Shown here: one piece after another, positions 21,161 to 32,560 of the stretch
How the letters are laid out: each line of letters begins with the position of its first letter
Numbering within the stretch: the stretch's first letter is position 1
NCBI GenBank assembly: GCA_027922465.2
Contig: BQMF02000181.1
Span: 704,619-768,618 of the forward strand
Reading direction: 5' to 3'
Source: Turritopsis dohrnii
Taxonomy: Eukaryota > Cnidaria > Hydrozoa > Anthoathecata > Oceaniidae
Length of the DNA stretch: 64,000 nt
Made by a program: the position numbers and the translations under genes
The notes under the pieces: generated by a model
Database searches by the model: none
What the model saw: only the letters and a program-made list of their open reading frames with translations
What the model was told of the DNA's origin: nothing

Positions 21161-22410
21161 ATGGCAGACAGCGCATTGATGGTAGTGGTTTTAAACAAGC
21201 TGGTTGACTCTGATGACGAGAAACCAACCCGCGGGAAAACCAGAAATTGGGTTAAACGTCGCGAAGAAAAAGGATACTTTTCCACCATAATTAAAGAAAT
21301 CAGAATGGAAGATAGCTGCGGCTTTAGGGAGATGTTTCGAATGGCCCTTCTACTGACTTTGAGTTTGTTTTGGGAAAGATATCCCAACTGATATCTCCCC
21401 AACAAATAATCGGGGGTCACAGGCCTATTTTGGCGGATGAAAGGCTTGCCCTTACATTACCTTATCTGGCAACCGGTGAATCATTCCAATCACTTAGTTT
21501 CCAATTTCGAATTTCATTAAATGCCGTATCTTACATTGTAAAAGGATGTTGTAAAGCTTTAGTTGAGCAACTTGTGCCTTTGTTCATCAAAACTCCTCAG
21601 TCAGAACAGGAATGGTTGAAGATTTCTCAAATATTTGAACAACGTTGGAATTATCCACATGCTTTGGGTGCCATTGATGGAAAGCATGTCACAATCAGAA
21701 AACCAAAAAACGGTGGATCCTTTTATTATAATTACAAGCATTCCCACTCTATCATTCTATTAGCAATTGCCGGTCCAGAATACGAATGCTTATACGCAGA
21801 TGTTGGATCAAATGGACGAGTTAACGACTCTGGGGTTTGGAACAAAAGTTCCCTTCTACAAGCTATTGAAGATGGATCTGTCAAGCTTCCAAAACGCGAT
21901 GCATTACCGAATGGCGATATTGTGCCCTACGTTTTCCTCGGAGATGATGCCTTTGCCCTCAAGACTTTTATGATGAAGCCTTACCCACAGCAAAACTTAT
22001 CTCTTGAAAAAAGGGTGTATAATTATAGACATAGCCGAGCTCGTCGCATTTCTGAAAATCTCTTCGGTATAATGGCTAATAGGTGGAGAATCTTTTTCAC
22101 AACTATAAATTTAGAGCCGAATCATGTCGAAAATGTTATCCTTTCCTCATTGGCCTTGCACAATATGTTGATCAAAAGCCCCAATTCTGCAAATGCATAT
22201 CGCCCTGTATCCCTAGCTGATTCCTTTTTAGATGACGGAGAAGTGGTAGAAGGAGAGTGGAGGAAAAGTACTGTTACGGAATCATTTCATCAATTACAAG
22301 TGCCACGAGGGGGGCACAATGCAACTACTTCAGCTAAATCAGTCCGAGATAGTTTCAAAGATCACTTTATAAATGAAGGGGCCGTGGAATGGCAGTGGAA
22401 ACATTGTTGA
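21161..22410 (+). pseudogene. Harbinger transposase (HARBI1-like DDE_Tnp_4), one frameshift
   Basis: The N-terminal part (from the Met at 21161; LVDSDDEKPTRGKTRNW, FREMFRM) is in one frame, and the rest (from about 21346 to 22410) in another; a single-base indel near 21346 separates them. The catalytic domain is complete: ALGAIDGKHVTI supplies the first Asp, VFLGDDAF the second, and RRISENLFGIMANRW the Glu. The protein would cut and join transposon ends and generates 3-bp TWA duplications. With a single lesion and a complete core this is the youngest Harbinger copy here. An intron at the break is a less likely explanation, since no splice sites fit. Confidence 0.85.
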
Positions 22411-22525
22411 AATCACAAACTGACTCATATTTATGAATATAGTTGTAAAATGTATACTAAAGTAAAAATATTTACATATCTTTGTGACTTTTCAAAACTA
22501 TACAAAAAGTACACAGGTTTGTCTC

Positions 22526-23474
22526 TTATTGCTTATTTAGCATATCCATATAGGTTTGTCCTGCCATTGGTGGTGTCATATTCATGGATGTGTTGTTGTT
22601 AAAATTCCCATACACCATTGGTTGGTTATTTGAGGTTTCCCCCCTCTCTGCAGACATTTCAATGTCAAAAATGACATCTGAAATTCTTTTTTCGGCAATT
22701 CTTCTATTTCGATTACTTAACTGACAAAGCCTTTCTTCTACATACATGGAAAACGCAGATTTCTTCGTGTTGGACACTTCAGAAACTTTCTTTGATTTCG
22801 ATGTGATTGCTTCAGTCATAGTACATTTCGAAAGCAAATCAAGTTTTTTTTCTGCAATAGTTTTCTTTTTGGCTACCGGCAGGCCCACCGCAGTTTCTAT
22901 TTCTTCACTCGGCTCTTCTTGGCTCAAACGTTTCAACGTATCCCTACTTTTCCCTGCGCCTATTAACTGGAAGCAAGAAAGACAACCTTTCATAATGGAT
23001 CCAGCTTGATGAGTAGAGCTCATCAGTCGACTGTCCACTTTTGGTTTTGGTTTCTTTTGCCCGTTCTCGACCGAGCTGGGCCCTTAAGCTGTTGATTTTG
23101 GCCTTTACTGTGGCGATGGTTGTGTCTAATGCATCAGCTATTGTCGTGTACGCAATTTCCTTCACATCTCTTTTGGTGTAATCCTTATGAAAAACATCCC
23201 ACAAGCACGGACTTGCTTCCAGCATATCTATAAGAACAGATACTTCGTCATCGCTCCAGTCTTTATTAATACTGGCCTTATCTTTGTTGGCTTTTGATTC
23301 AACTGCACCTTTACTGGCCTTTTCTTTGTTGGTTTTCGATTCAACTGCCCCTTTTTTCTTGCCTTTTACTGCCTTTGTTTTTTCGGTCTTTTCACCTTCC
23401 TTCTCTTTTTGGTGTAGTTTAAATGCTAAACCTTGGAGGTTATGATGATCATCTTCGCTTCCGGAGTCCATACT
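22526..23474 (-). pseudogene. Harbinger accessory MADF/Myb-like DNA-binding protein, one frameshift
   Basis: From MDSGSEDDHH at 23474, a Lys/Glu-rich linker with two near-identical ESK.NK.KAS repeats leads to a MADF/SANT-like domain (NKDWSDDEVSVLIDMLEASPC...TTIADALDTTIATVKAKINSL, ending SSSWIHYERLSFL). Near 22960 the frame changes; the C-terminal part (GKSRDTLKRLSQEEPSEE... to 22526) continues in the second frame. Harbinger elements encode such a protein, which carries the transposase to the nucleus and binds the subterminal repeats. Convergent with the transposase, 115 bp apart. Confidence 0.8.
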
Positions 23475-23783
23475 GTACATCGTGTATTTTAGACGAAGCA
23501 ATGTAAACAATATGATTTTCTTCACAAAAACATGAATAAAAAAATTCATTGGAACGTCGCACGTTCGAAAAGTGTTCAAAACGTTCGAAATTCTAAATTT
23601 AAATATTCTTTTTTCGTCAAAAATCAAAATGTTGGATGAAAAGTATACCAAACTGCTCCAACGTCACTTTTTCTCTTTTTTCTCCGAAAAATGTTGGATG
23701 AAAAATATGTTCTGGAACATATTTCATCCAACATCATTTTTTCCTTTTTTTCCGAAAAATTGCTACATTTGAAGTTAAGCTTA

Positions 23784-24207
23784 GGTCAAACGTGTCCAAC
23801 ATTTCATCCAACACCGAAAATTTTCGATGTTGGAAAATCAAAAGCAAAATTTGAAAAAGAAGAAAAAAATGTGTTGGATGAAGCAAAAATGTGTTGGATA
23901 AAAGTTTGATCGCGAAAGGGAAGTAGTTGCTCCCAACTTGCTCCTTCTTTTCCATCCATTCTCTGTTTTTCCCCCGACACGGCCTTTCGTCGTCAGAATC
24001 CAAAAGTTCTGATAAAAAAACAGGATAGAATATCTGCATGTCCGTCACCATCTTGAGGTTTGTTCGAAAGAGGGAATGAATGAACATAGATGTTCGATAA
24101 AATGTTGCAGATCGTTTGACCGGCACGAAATTTTCATCCAACTTCCATCCGACAAACGTCCAACACGATGATGAAAATGTTGGATGAAATGTTGGACACG
24201 TTTGACC
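23784..24207. mobile_element. Inverted, shortened copy of the 14444-20107 Harbinger derivative
   Basis: On the minus strand it starts GGTCAAACGTGTCCAAC, continues with the same blocks as 14444-14710, skips the internal part, and resumes with the blocks of 19940-20107, ending with the same terminal repeat. Flanks are TTA (23781-23783) and TAA (24208-24210) within a palindromic AAGCTTA...TAAGCTT context. The two copies face each other around the autonomous element. Confidence 0.75.
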
Positions 24208-24210
24208 TAA

Positions 24211-24800
24211 GCTTTACGACGTTACAAGTCTGCTGCCTGGAGATGAGTTGCTCAGATTAAATTGATAATTGTTTAAACTTCTTGTAGGAAACAAGTATGC
24301 GCGACAGGTATTCATAAAAGAAATATCCTTGGTCATTTGAAACAAGTTCTCTGACTTTCTCATTGAAGTTTTAAAAAGGAAATTGACGGAGGAAAAAATC
24401 AAATGCGAACGGCCGGCATCAACAGAGAAAAACACTATGCTATTTAGAGCGGAGATGTCACCGAATGACGAAAGAACATTCTCAATTGGAGAAATAGGGC
24501 GTTTCTAACTGTTATACATCACTGCCGATAAAGGAATTCGGATTTGACCTGTCCAAATAAGAATTTCGCTAACGAATGCTATACTTAATGGGTCGTGGAC
24601 ACATGTGGTGAATCGTTTGATAAGACACATTCGTTACTTTGTAAGAATGGTGGATTTACACCCTCCGCCATAACGAGCTTCAGAACATCACTCAAGATCG
24701 CAGTACAGGAACAATACTTTAACGAGACACTTCCTAGACCATTCCTGAAGCTCTGTTTAATCATTGTTATGGCTAAGCAAACCAACAAGTATAGAGTCGC
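24211..24800. other. No gene seen
   Basis: The open frames on both strands at 24585-24822 mirror each other and have no family signature. Unique sequence between two elements. Confidence 0.4.
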
Positions 24801-25385
24801 TTTACTCTCGTGTGCCAAATAAACGGGCCCCCCCGCTTGTTAATTTTTCGATTTTTTTCCAACCCCCCGGACCTTATTTAGACCCCCCCGTTTATTTATT
24901 TTCACCGATAGACATGTGTGTAACTGATGTTTTTGTGTTTACTAGTAACTCAGTTTCTTATACTTTTCTTAACACTCATTTTCTTGTACTGAAGTTATGT
25001 ATTACAGTAACAAAGACTTTTCATGTGATACTTGTTTTATCGTTTAGAAAGAGAAAAGAAAAAAATAGCTTCTTGTATATAACTGTTACTAGTAGTAATC
25101 TTCAGGTTTTTTAAAACTGGAAGGATTTTGCTTAAAAGTTTCCCTATCTTTTTTTGTATATAAAACATAGTTCCATGTATGATAGTATATAGTTATTATT
25201 AACATTAACACGTTAAGAACACAAATCTTCTGATTTCATTGAAAATCGATGTTTTTCACATTTTCCACCCCCCCCCCCCCCCCCCCCCGGAAATTAAGAC
25301 CCCCCCCGCTTATTAGGTTTTTGGAAATTTTCCAACCCACCCCATTTATTTTGACCCCCCCGTTTATTTGGCACACGAGAGTAAA
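24801..25385. repeat. Inverted-repeat element filled with poly-C blocks
   Basis: 27-bp perfect inverted ends, TTTACTCTCGTGTGCCAAAT continuing AAACGGG (24801-24827) and its complement (25359-25385). Both halves contain C-runs linked by GTTTATT or GCTTATT and end with similar blocks; one run near 25264-25288 is about 23 C long. Size (585 bp) and ends fit a MITE; superfamily and target duplication unresolved. Confidence 0.65.
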
Positions 25386-25529
25386 ATTTTAATTATCCTA
25401 CAGCAGAATGGAAATAACAAGTAAATGTGACCGAGTCAAGGAAAAAATTTAGTGAAACAATAGAATCGACTCGGAATTTGACAGCAAGGCATTCCGCCAC
25501 ACCATCAGGAAGAGAAAAGCTGTAGAATA

Positions 25530-25683
25530 CAGTTTAACTCGTGTAATTCGAATCTCCACGGGCATTCAAAATTTGTTCGAATTACATGAGTTTCCTTATA
25601 AGGGTAAACTCGGACGGGACCGAAGACTTTGTTCGATTTACATTATTCGAATTATAGGAGTTCGAATTACACGAGTTAAACTG
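25530..25683. repeat. mariner/Tc1-type MITE, TA duplication
   Basis: Perfect inverted ends CAGTTTAACTCGTGTAATTC (plus GAA) at 25530 and ending at 25683, with TA on each side (25528-25529, 25684-25685). 154 bp; the interior is itself partly palindromic (TTCGAATTA blocks). CAGT ends and TA target are typical of Tigger/mariner. Confidence 0.85.
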
Positions 25684-25689
25684 TATGTA

Positions 25690-26929
25690 AGCTTTTACTT
25701 TCCTTGTGAATCACGAATCACCTCATCTAAGAAAATGAATATTTCGAATCACCATGACATCAAAGTGTGAGATTTCATTTAAAATAATTAGTGATGTAAT
25801 TCGAAACACAGAACAGAAAGAACAGATGTCAAAAAATTCTTTAAAATGATGTTCATTATACAAACTAAATTATACAATTACAATCCAACAAATCCCATAC
25901 GTACATAAGTTTGGATTACAAAAATGAAGGAACTCCACCAGAACTGTACCTTCTTTATTTGATAACAGCTTGACACGTTGACATTTTCTTCATCGTATTT
26001 TATTTCATATTTCGCATGTATCAACGTATTTGAATTATGTACCATATTTCCCCAACAACAATTCAACAAATCCAGTAACGTTGATGATCTTTATCATATA
26101 TTAACCCAATTTTAAGAGAAAATAAAATCATTTCAAAAACCACCCTCACACCCTCCCTTCAATTTAATTGCAAGGAAAAGCAAAAATCTTAGTGAAATGT
26201 AAGAAAAGCCTCTCCATTTATTTTCGTTAACCATCATACCAATGCTATACACATTATTATATAAAAGAAAAATTACCACTAAAACATTAAATGTTGTAAT
26301 AAATGATGTCTTTCCACTGAGCTAATACACAAAGATCTTTGGAACAGCACTGACAAAGTCACTTTTGAGGTTATTTTCGAGATAGATAATTCACTTCAAG
26401 GATGTACGACTAACTCCATAGCAAAGTAACGACTTCAAGTTCAGTTCTTTCAATAAGGTATATGTATTGTACGACTTCAATGAGGAGGTAAGACGCTAAC
26501 TATAAACCGTGGTGTCCTGCAGAAGGTATTAAAAGAAGCACTATTATTAAGTGTAGTGGGGATCCACATACTTACCACATACTTACCACTTTTATGCTAT
26601 CTCTTTGAATTGATCTATTCTGGTAACTTGTGTTTTCTGCTTGCACCCAGCAAAGCCATTTTTATTATCAATAGAAGCCTTCAGATTCCTTCTTAGTCTT
26701 CATAATTCTCCATATAGCAACATTATTTTAACAATTTTAGGTGCTTATCTATGAACCCTAACATGTATCTCAATTGCTAAACATTATAATGGTATGGGTG
26801 CCTTAATGTTTCCTTGATAAAGAATTAGTTAACGAGAAAAACTACCAAACAATTAAATGATTTAGATTTGAAAAATTTCCTTCAAGAATTTAAAACCTGA
26901 AGAGATATTATGTTTTAAGAATATCTTAC
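25690..26929 (-). other. Probable 3' region of the hnRNP-like gene
   Basis: No coding frame. An AATAAA signal on the minus strand (26217-26222) could end the transcript of the gene at 26930-28499. Because the stop codon of that gene touches a good splice donor, a further 3'-UTR exon may lie in this stretch. Confidence 0.4.
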
Positions 26930-28499
26930 CTAATAGGGGTGGCTGCGGTTGTTACGATTCCCAGATCTGTGAGCTCCATAATGACTAGGATAATTTCCAT
27001 AGTAATCATATCCATAGCCATAATTAGGTGGATAAGCTCCGTAGCCATAACCGTAACCATACCAATCATCACCCCACATTGGCTGATTTCCATATGAATT
27101 TCGACCTCGAAATCCCATTCTTCCACCTAAAAACAATATCAAAATTGAAACCCTTATATATATACAATTCCTGATTTATAAAAGTACGACATACAACTTT
27201 CAAATAATACACAAATAAATTCAAGAGAGAAAAGAAAGTCGGTAAGGATCTAGGTCCAAGGCTATGGATATAGCATTGAAAAAATATGTGACAGTTTATG
27301 GGAAAAGGATAACAAGTGAAAAAGTGAATGTGAATCGCTTAATCAATTATTTGAAGCTGAAAAGTGATTCTTTCAAATCGATTTAATCGCTTTTCCGATT
27401 CCATAGAATCGATTTCAAATCGCTTTCCCAATTATTTTGAATCACTTTTTCACTTGCTATCCTTTTCCCATTTTAATAGAAAACAACCATGAACGGTTTA
27501 ATTCGCAGAGATTGTGGAAATGAAACAAAATAAGAAAATCCTTACAGAAAGTTAATTTGACCATAACATAAATCTGAAAACTGAGTTCATAGCAAAAACA
27601 TTCATACCATCATTTTTCGGCTTTGCCTTACTAATTCTCATTGAATTTCCATTAAGGGTGAATTTAGCTTCACCAATGGCTATTCGGTCTGCAAAATCTT
27701 CAGTAGATACAGTTATGAATCCAAAGCCTCTGTTTTTTGATGGATCTTCTTTAGATTTTAATAGGTTTATGTCTTCGATTATGCCAAATCGTTTAGGGTG
27801 GCGAGATAATAAATATCTTTTAAGTTCCTTTTCAGCGAAATCTGGAGGAATATTTGCAATATGTAGTTTTTTGACTTTGAAGTGTCCATTGTTTTCTTCT
27901 TGGCCTCGTGGCACTGCCCTTTTCACATCTAAATCTTTCTCTTTGTATTTGTGAGGTCTACCTAACAGACACTCTTCTAAATCATCACAGTACTTGAATG
28001 TAATGAAACCAAACAACCTATCAGATTTACTGGTTTCTTTGTTGATGATAATGCATTCAAGAATTTCTCCAAACCTAGAAAATAGTTCTTTCAATTCTTC
28101 ATCTGTTGTTTCTCTATCCAGACCCCCAACGAACATCTTCCTCATTTCTTCTTTCTCATTGAATTCTTCTGGACAAACATATTCTACATCTTCATCTTCT
28201 GAATCTTCAGCAGCTGCTTCAGATGTTCCAGTTTCCTCAGTTTCCTTAACGTCCGTGTTTTCCTTTACTTGCCCTGTGTTTTCCTTTATTTCAGTGTTTT
28301 CCTTCACTTCAGTTTCTTCCTTCATAGGTTCTTCAGATGTTGTTTTCTCATTTTCAGATGTCTCCACACCTTCAGTTGGAGTTTCTTCAACTCCTTCAGT
28401 ATTTTGATCTTGCTCTTGTTGCAGTTCCTCTGCTGGCTTTTCATCCTGTTGCTCTTGACCTTGTTCTGATTCATTCTGTACTTGTTCCTCTTCGGTCAT
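26930..28499 (-). CDS. hnRNP A/B (Squid/CARG-binding factor)-like RNA-binding protein, two exons
   Basis: Exon 1 27608-28499, exon 2 26930-27126, giving 362 residues; donor ATG|GTATG and acceptor TTTTTAG|GTGG keep the frame. An acidic Glu/Gln/Thr-rich N-terminus (1-115) is followed by two RRM domains: RNP2 MFVGGL (122-127) and RNP1 RLFGFITF (161-168), then LHIANI (212-217) and RGFGFITV (257-264). The C-terminus is Gly/Tyr/Asn-rich (GYGYGYGAYPPNYGYGYDYY), prone to self-association. This is the layout of hnRNP A/B and D proteins, which bind AU-rich RNA in nucleus and cytoplasm. The stop TAG is directly followed by GTAAGA, a good donor, so an alternative or 3'-UTR exon is likely. The intron holds a foldback MITE. 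Confidence 0.9.
27299..27470. repeat. Foldback MITE in the hnRNP intron
   Basis: Ends TGGGAAAAGGATAACAAGTG (27299) and the complement ending at 27470 pair over 29 bp with one mismatch. The interior holds further inverted ATCGATTT/AAATCGAT blocks. Flanks TTTA/TTTTA suggest a short T/A-rich target. Confidence 0.75.
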
Positions 28500-28989
28500 C
28501 TTGATACCTTAGACTACAGCTATAGCAAATCAAAATAAAGTCCCTGTTATCTGGTAAATTATACTTGGCATAAAAATGTATGGCAAAATCACCTACCAGT
28601 TATGCTTGAACTTGCAGAAGAAAACTGACAATGAACTAACAGAACTTTGAACGGGGTGCCGATTCTCATAAACAGGGAGTCAACACTTATTGGCGGGAGG
28701 ACATTGGGGCGCGGATCAATTCTTTAACACTTCTCTCGAAGGAAAATCACACGTGCGTCCGTTCGGTTTCACTAGAGATACAGAATATTATTGTACGTAT
28801 ATTGTAGGCTTTTAATGACTTGAAAGCTGAAGGGTAAAAAGGAGTTTTAACATTAACCCTAACCCTAAACCTAACATAAACTCGACAGTTCAGGATTACT
28901 GTTCTATCCGATAGAACAGTAATGCACCATTGAAGAAGCTGCTGAAATTCCATCCAGAAATTGTGGCAATAATAAATTGCGTACACCAC
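28500..28989. other. 5' flank of the hnRNP gene with telomere-like repeat and palindrome
   Basis: At 28854-28875 there are three imperfect CCCTAA units (TTAACCCTAACCCTAAACC). At 28895-28923 a palindrome with 14-bp arms (ATTACTGTTCTATC, 1-base centre). Probably includes the promoter and 5'UTR of the minus-strand gene; no TATA or initiator could be assigned. Confidence 0.4.
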
Positions 28990-29903
28990 GGGGCGCATTG
29001 CAGCACCCAGCCTTACCTTATCGGGGATGATTGGTAGATGCTGCGAACGCTTTTAACACCCCCTTTAGCTGAAGAGAATTGTCTTACAAACCTTTGAATA
29101 TTTATTGTTGCAGGATTATCTTCGGTGTAAATCGATACACACCCTCCGAACCTTTATTAAAGAAACTTGGGATTCTTAGTATCTACAAATTAAACATATA
29201 CCAAGTATTAATCTTCATGTTTAAAAGTAAACTTGAGCTAACCCCAACGATGTTCCGCGACCTATTCTCCACTATTGAAAATAAATACAATACCAGACAT
29301 TCAAGAAATAATTTTAAAATCCCTCAAAAGCGTCTTAAAATAACTACCTTCTCTATCCTCCATCGTGGTCCTACCCTATGGAATAATATTTTACAAAATG
29401 CAGAAAAGGATGCCAACTCTTTACTCTGTTTCACAAGATCTGTCAAAATGAAGTTACTTAATAGGGACATTGATTTTTCTCAGTTTTTTTAGGCTGTGTC
29501 ATATTATATTTCCTCCTAGTCTTCTTAATATTTCTCGCTTGATTTACATTTTCATTCTGTATTGTTTTCTTTTTTTGTTGTTGTAGTTGTTGTTGTTGTT
29601 GTTTTTTTGTTTGTTTTTATCTCATAACGTGTGTTTGAGTACTGGTCTGTAATATGCTTTCCTTTTGCTTGTAAATATTTCTGGTCAGATAGGTATTTTG
29701 TTTTCATGTTTTGTATATATCATTATATATTATAAGTTAGTAAGTATTATTAGCATATATTAAGTGAAATAGTTATATTTACATGGGGCTTGATGATAAG
29801 GCACTCCAGCCTTCTGCTTGCTCCAGCCATTATATACGTTGTATATTAAGGTTTGTATAAATATTGGCGAAATAAATAAATAAATAAAAAAATAAAATAA
29901 TTG
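28990..29903 (+). pseudogene. LINE 3' fragment
   Basis: A frame at 29079-29492 matches the region after the RT of CR1/jockey-like elements (CCRIIFGVNRYTPSEPLLKKLG, YNTRHSRNN, TLWNNI). It is followed by a T-rich 3'UTR and an (AAATA)n tail at about 29868-29900. 5'-truncated; the left border is estimated. Confidence 0.7.
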
Positions 29904-29999
29904 TTACAGTGTTTGTAAGTTTCCAGCTTGCGGGTGTGATACACATACTCTAGAGAGATGTTGCCAAGGCTTTATCGGTCTAAATAGCTCCGTACGGCG

Positions 30000-31090
30000 C
30001 TGTCCAACAAACGTGACCAGGAAATGTAAAATCTGAAGTATATATTACTTGACTGGAAGGGAAATTGCGTCTCTAATGGACTTCTGATGGACTTCTGATG
30101 GACTTCTGACGGACTTTTGCGTTTACCGATTCTCGTTCCTCCATTACCTGAAGAAGTATTTCCTCTTCATTTTGTGGATGCTCATTTTCCATTTCTACAT
30201 TAAAGGGAAAGTCGATTTTCATCTGTAAATCACTTTTGGAGTCGTTATCACTCATGTCTAAACCTAGCGCGAGGGAAAACGAATTTGGAGAGCAAAGTGT
30301 ATATAAATCTTCTTGGGATTTGTCGTACCTTTCGTGGGTGACACAATGGATTCCATTTCCTTCACCAATCAATATCACCATTATGATATCACCAAGAGTA
30401 ATCCCATCCTCTGGATAAAAAATCAGGGGTAATATCAACAATTGCTTTAGACGAACCTCAAATAATAAGTTTGAGTTAGTCTGAGTTAGTGATTTCTTGA
30501 CAAGCTATGAAGATATGATGACCAAAGAATACCAGCAAGTAGTTCTAAATACATCATTTTATGCTAGGTTAAATATTCTACAAAAAAAATTGTCTTGTTA
30601 GTCGGTGTATTATGGTCTTTAAAATTTCTAAAACTTACCTCGTACATATCATTTTTGCAACATTTCTTTACTGGTCCTCAGACGACAACACGGTGTTGCA
30701 TTGCACCAAAATTTCCATGTTTTTTACATATTCAAACAAACACTTCATACCCTGGTTTATAACCAACATAGGAGATTTTCCAAGCGTGCGCTGCGTTGCC
30801 ACAATTTTTTCATCAACTTTTTTAAAGATGTTTTCCCTCAGTCCGTCACTTCTGCCGTCAGAAGGTCGTGCAATTCTTGTCATGATTGTCATTTACTGGA
30901 CCCAATTTACACCAGTCTTTTTTGAGTCACGAGGTCGTAATTGATTTTCTGTTGTAAAACTCTATGCGATCTTTCAACCTTTCCTTGAGCTTTTGGATTG
31001 TTAGATGGTGACCTAATCAACTTCATTTTGTTTCTTTTACAATCAGCTTTTACGTACTTTTCGAAATCACCGTCATTGTCAATTTTAACT
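30000..31090 (-). pseudogene. Integrase-core fragment (KRBA2/Ginger-like)
   Basis: On the minus strand at about 31085-30940 a frame reads KLIRSPSNNPKAQGKVERSHR followed by VLQQKINYDL, which is the Glu-containing end of a DDE integrase core as found in KRBA2-like and Ginger-type transposons (..P..QGKVER.HR..). It ends at a stop after about 45 codons. The frames to its left (30073-30441, 30668-30892) are not recognisable. No terminal repeats were found. A relic, with the class inferred from the motif. Confidence 0.55.
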
Positions 31091-31507
31091 TACGGAAACA
31101 TTCGTCCACCCAAATATATTGTTTCTTTAAATTATTATCATTAAAAAATTGGAATTTCCCTACTTTTGTTTTTACTTTTGTTCTGGGAATAATAAGCCCG
31201 ATACTTTCCTTTCCCTCGTGAGGTAGAACTCTAGTCCTTATTTGTTTTAATATGACTGGCAACATAATTACAACTATTGATCCATGCAAATTGGGGGAAG
31301 CTTTTTTGTTACAAATTAGGGCACAACAATCTTGTTGTTGATGTTGTTTTGACTGACAAAGAATCTTTCATACGTACGTATACACAACCACCAGAAACAG
31401 CGACGAAGGCCTTTTGTGGTTTCCTAGACTCGTGAAAGACTCTGAGGGGAAAAGAAAAAGACTTTACTTACTTTTTCCGAATGGAAAATTTCACTGAATT
31501 AATATGC
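31091..31507. other. No gene seen
   Basis: Between the integrase relic and the Penelope-like relic. No recognisable feature. Confidence 0.4.
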
Positions 31508-32560
31508 AGTTTTAATCCATTATGTTTTTGCAAAAAGTTACGTCTTTAGCTTTGTGTGCTGTCTAAGGACAAGTGTCATTGGAACATATATTCTCGCAAG
31601 CTGTGCTGGTTCAGATTTATTATTAAGTTTATCATGCTCCATCCAACGTGTCGATGCGTTTCTTATTGTCTCGCCAATGTAAGTATCTTCACAAGAACAC
31701 TCGCCTTTATAAATTACACACGACGCATGAGTTACTTTGTCCTTCAAAGGAAATGGGGATTGGATATTTCGTGTCGACCATAGTATGATGAAAATAAACT
31801 TGTGTTGAGTGTATTCCATTAAGCGCTGGGTAAATCGTTTAACATCAATTTCTGTTTGTGGGCAATAAGGAAGTTTAACGAACACTTTCTTCCTTTCTTC
31901 AAATAACCATTCCGGTATCAAAGGATCACCTTTTCTTTGAAATTTCATTTATCACGCTTTGGACAAATCTATTTGGATAACCAGCTATCTGATACTTATT
32001 CTCTATATATGAGAGCTTGTTATCGAAATCTGATGAAATCATCTTGGCTCTATGTAGGTCTCCGAGAATTACGTTGCGTTTATATCCTTTTGGAACTCCT
32101 GATGTCCAATGAGTAGGTAGTTTGTTATCTTTGTGATATACTGTTGCTTTGAAACGGTCACCATCTTGAATTATCTTAGTATCCAAAAATCTCTTTGGGT
32201 TAGCTTCAACAGTTAGTTTAATATTTGGATGATAACTATTTAACGCTTCATATAATGTATCGATATCATTCTTTTTGCGTATCGAAAATGTGTCATCAAC
32301 ATATCTTTTGTATAACTTAGGTTCTAAAGGTACCACCACTTCCTTCTCCATTTTGTTCATAAAAATATCCCTGAGGCTGATTCGAGGTAGGTCGCATGTT
32401 AACGTATTCAGGATGATTTTGAAAATGACGGTATAAGAAACTTTGAAAACTTGATAAATCTTTTGTCGTATTATCAACTGTATATTCATACTTTCCATCT
32501 GAAATTCCTTCTTTTATCATATTGTTAACTTTGGCGATATAATCTTCTTTATTCAAAATT
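31508..32560 (-). pseudogene. Penelope-like element: RT end and GIY-YIG endonuclease
   Basis: Reading leftwards: the frame 32556-32317, then 32498-31926 with LYKRYVDDTFSI (RT active site), then FLDTKI, LPTHWTSGVPKGYKRN and the helical region characteristic of Penelope RTs; then 31948-31538 with HASCVIYKGECSC, TYIGETIRNASTRWMEHD, the core of a GIY-YIG endonuclease. Two frame changes (near 32340 and 31940) and a missing RT N-terminus make it inactive. Confidence 0.85.

Larger units (their letters stand above)
20983..23780. mobile_element. Two-gene PIF/Harbinger transposon (near-autonomous)
   Basis: Holds convergent transposase (+) and MADF/Myb-like (-) genes, the standard Harbinger pair. The ends contain GTTGGATGAAATGTTGGAT-type repeats in inverted orientation (left about 21010-21075, right about 23627-23740). 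I could not fix the exact termini: the left has GGCGGGCGCAAACCG, the right has no matching copy, so one end may be rearranged. Flanked on both sides by relatives (20111-20979 and 23784-24207). Confidence 0.7.

Noticed and set aside
24585..24822. Mirror-image open frames on both strands
   Set aside because: No family signature, and they extend into the inverted-repeat element at 24801.
25264..25288. Poly-C run as an assembly artefact or gap
   Set aside because: Several shorter C-runs with the same linkers occur in both halves of a well-delimited inverted-repeat element, so the run belongs to it, though its exact length is uncertain.
26930..28499. Processed pseudogene of an hnRNP
   Set aside because: It has a proper intron with splice sites in frame, an open reading frame and no poly(A) tail or target duplication.
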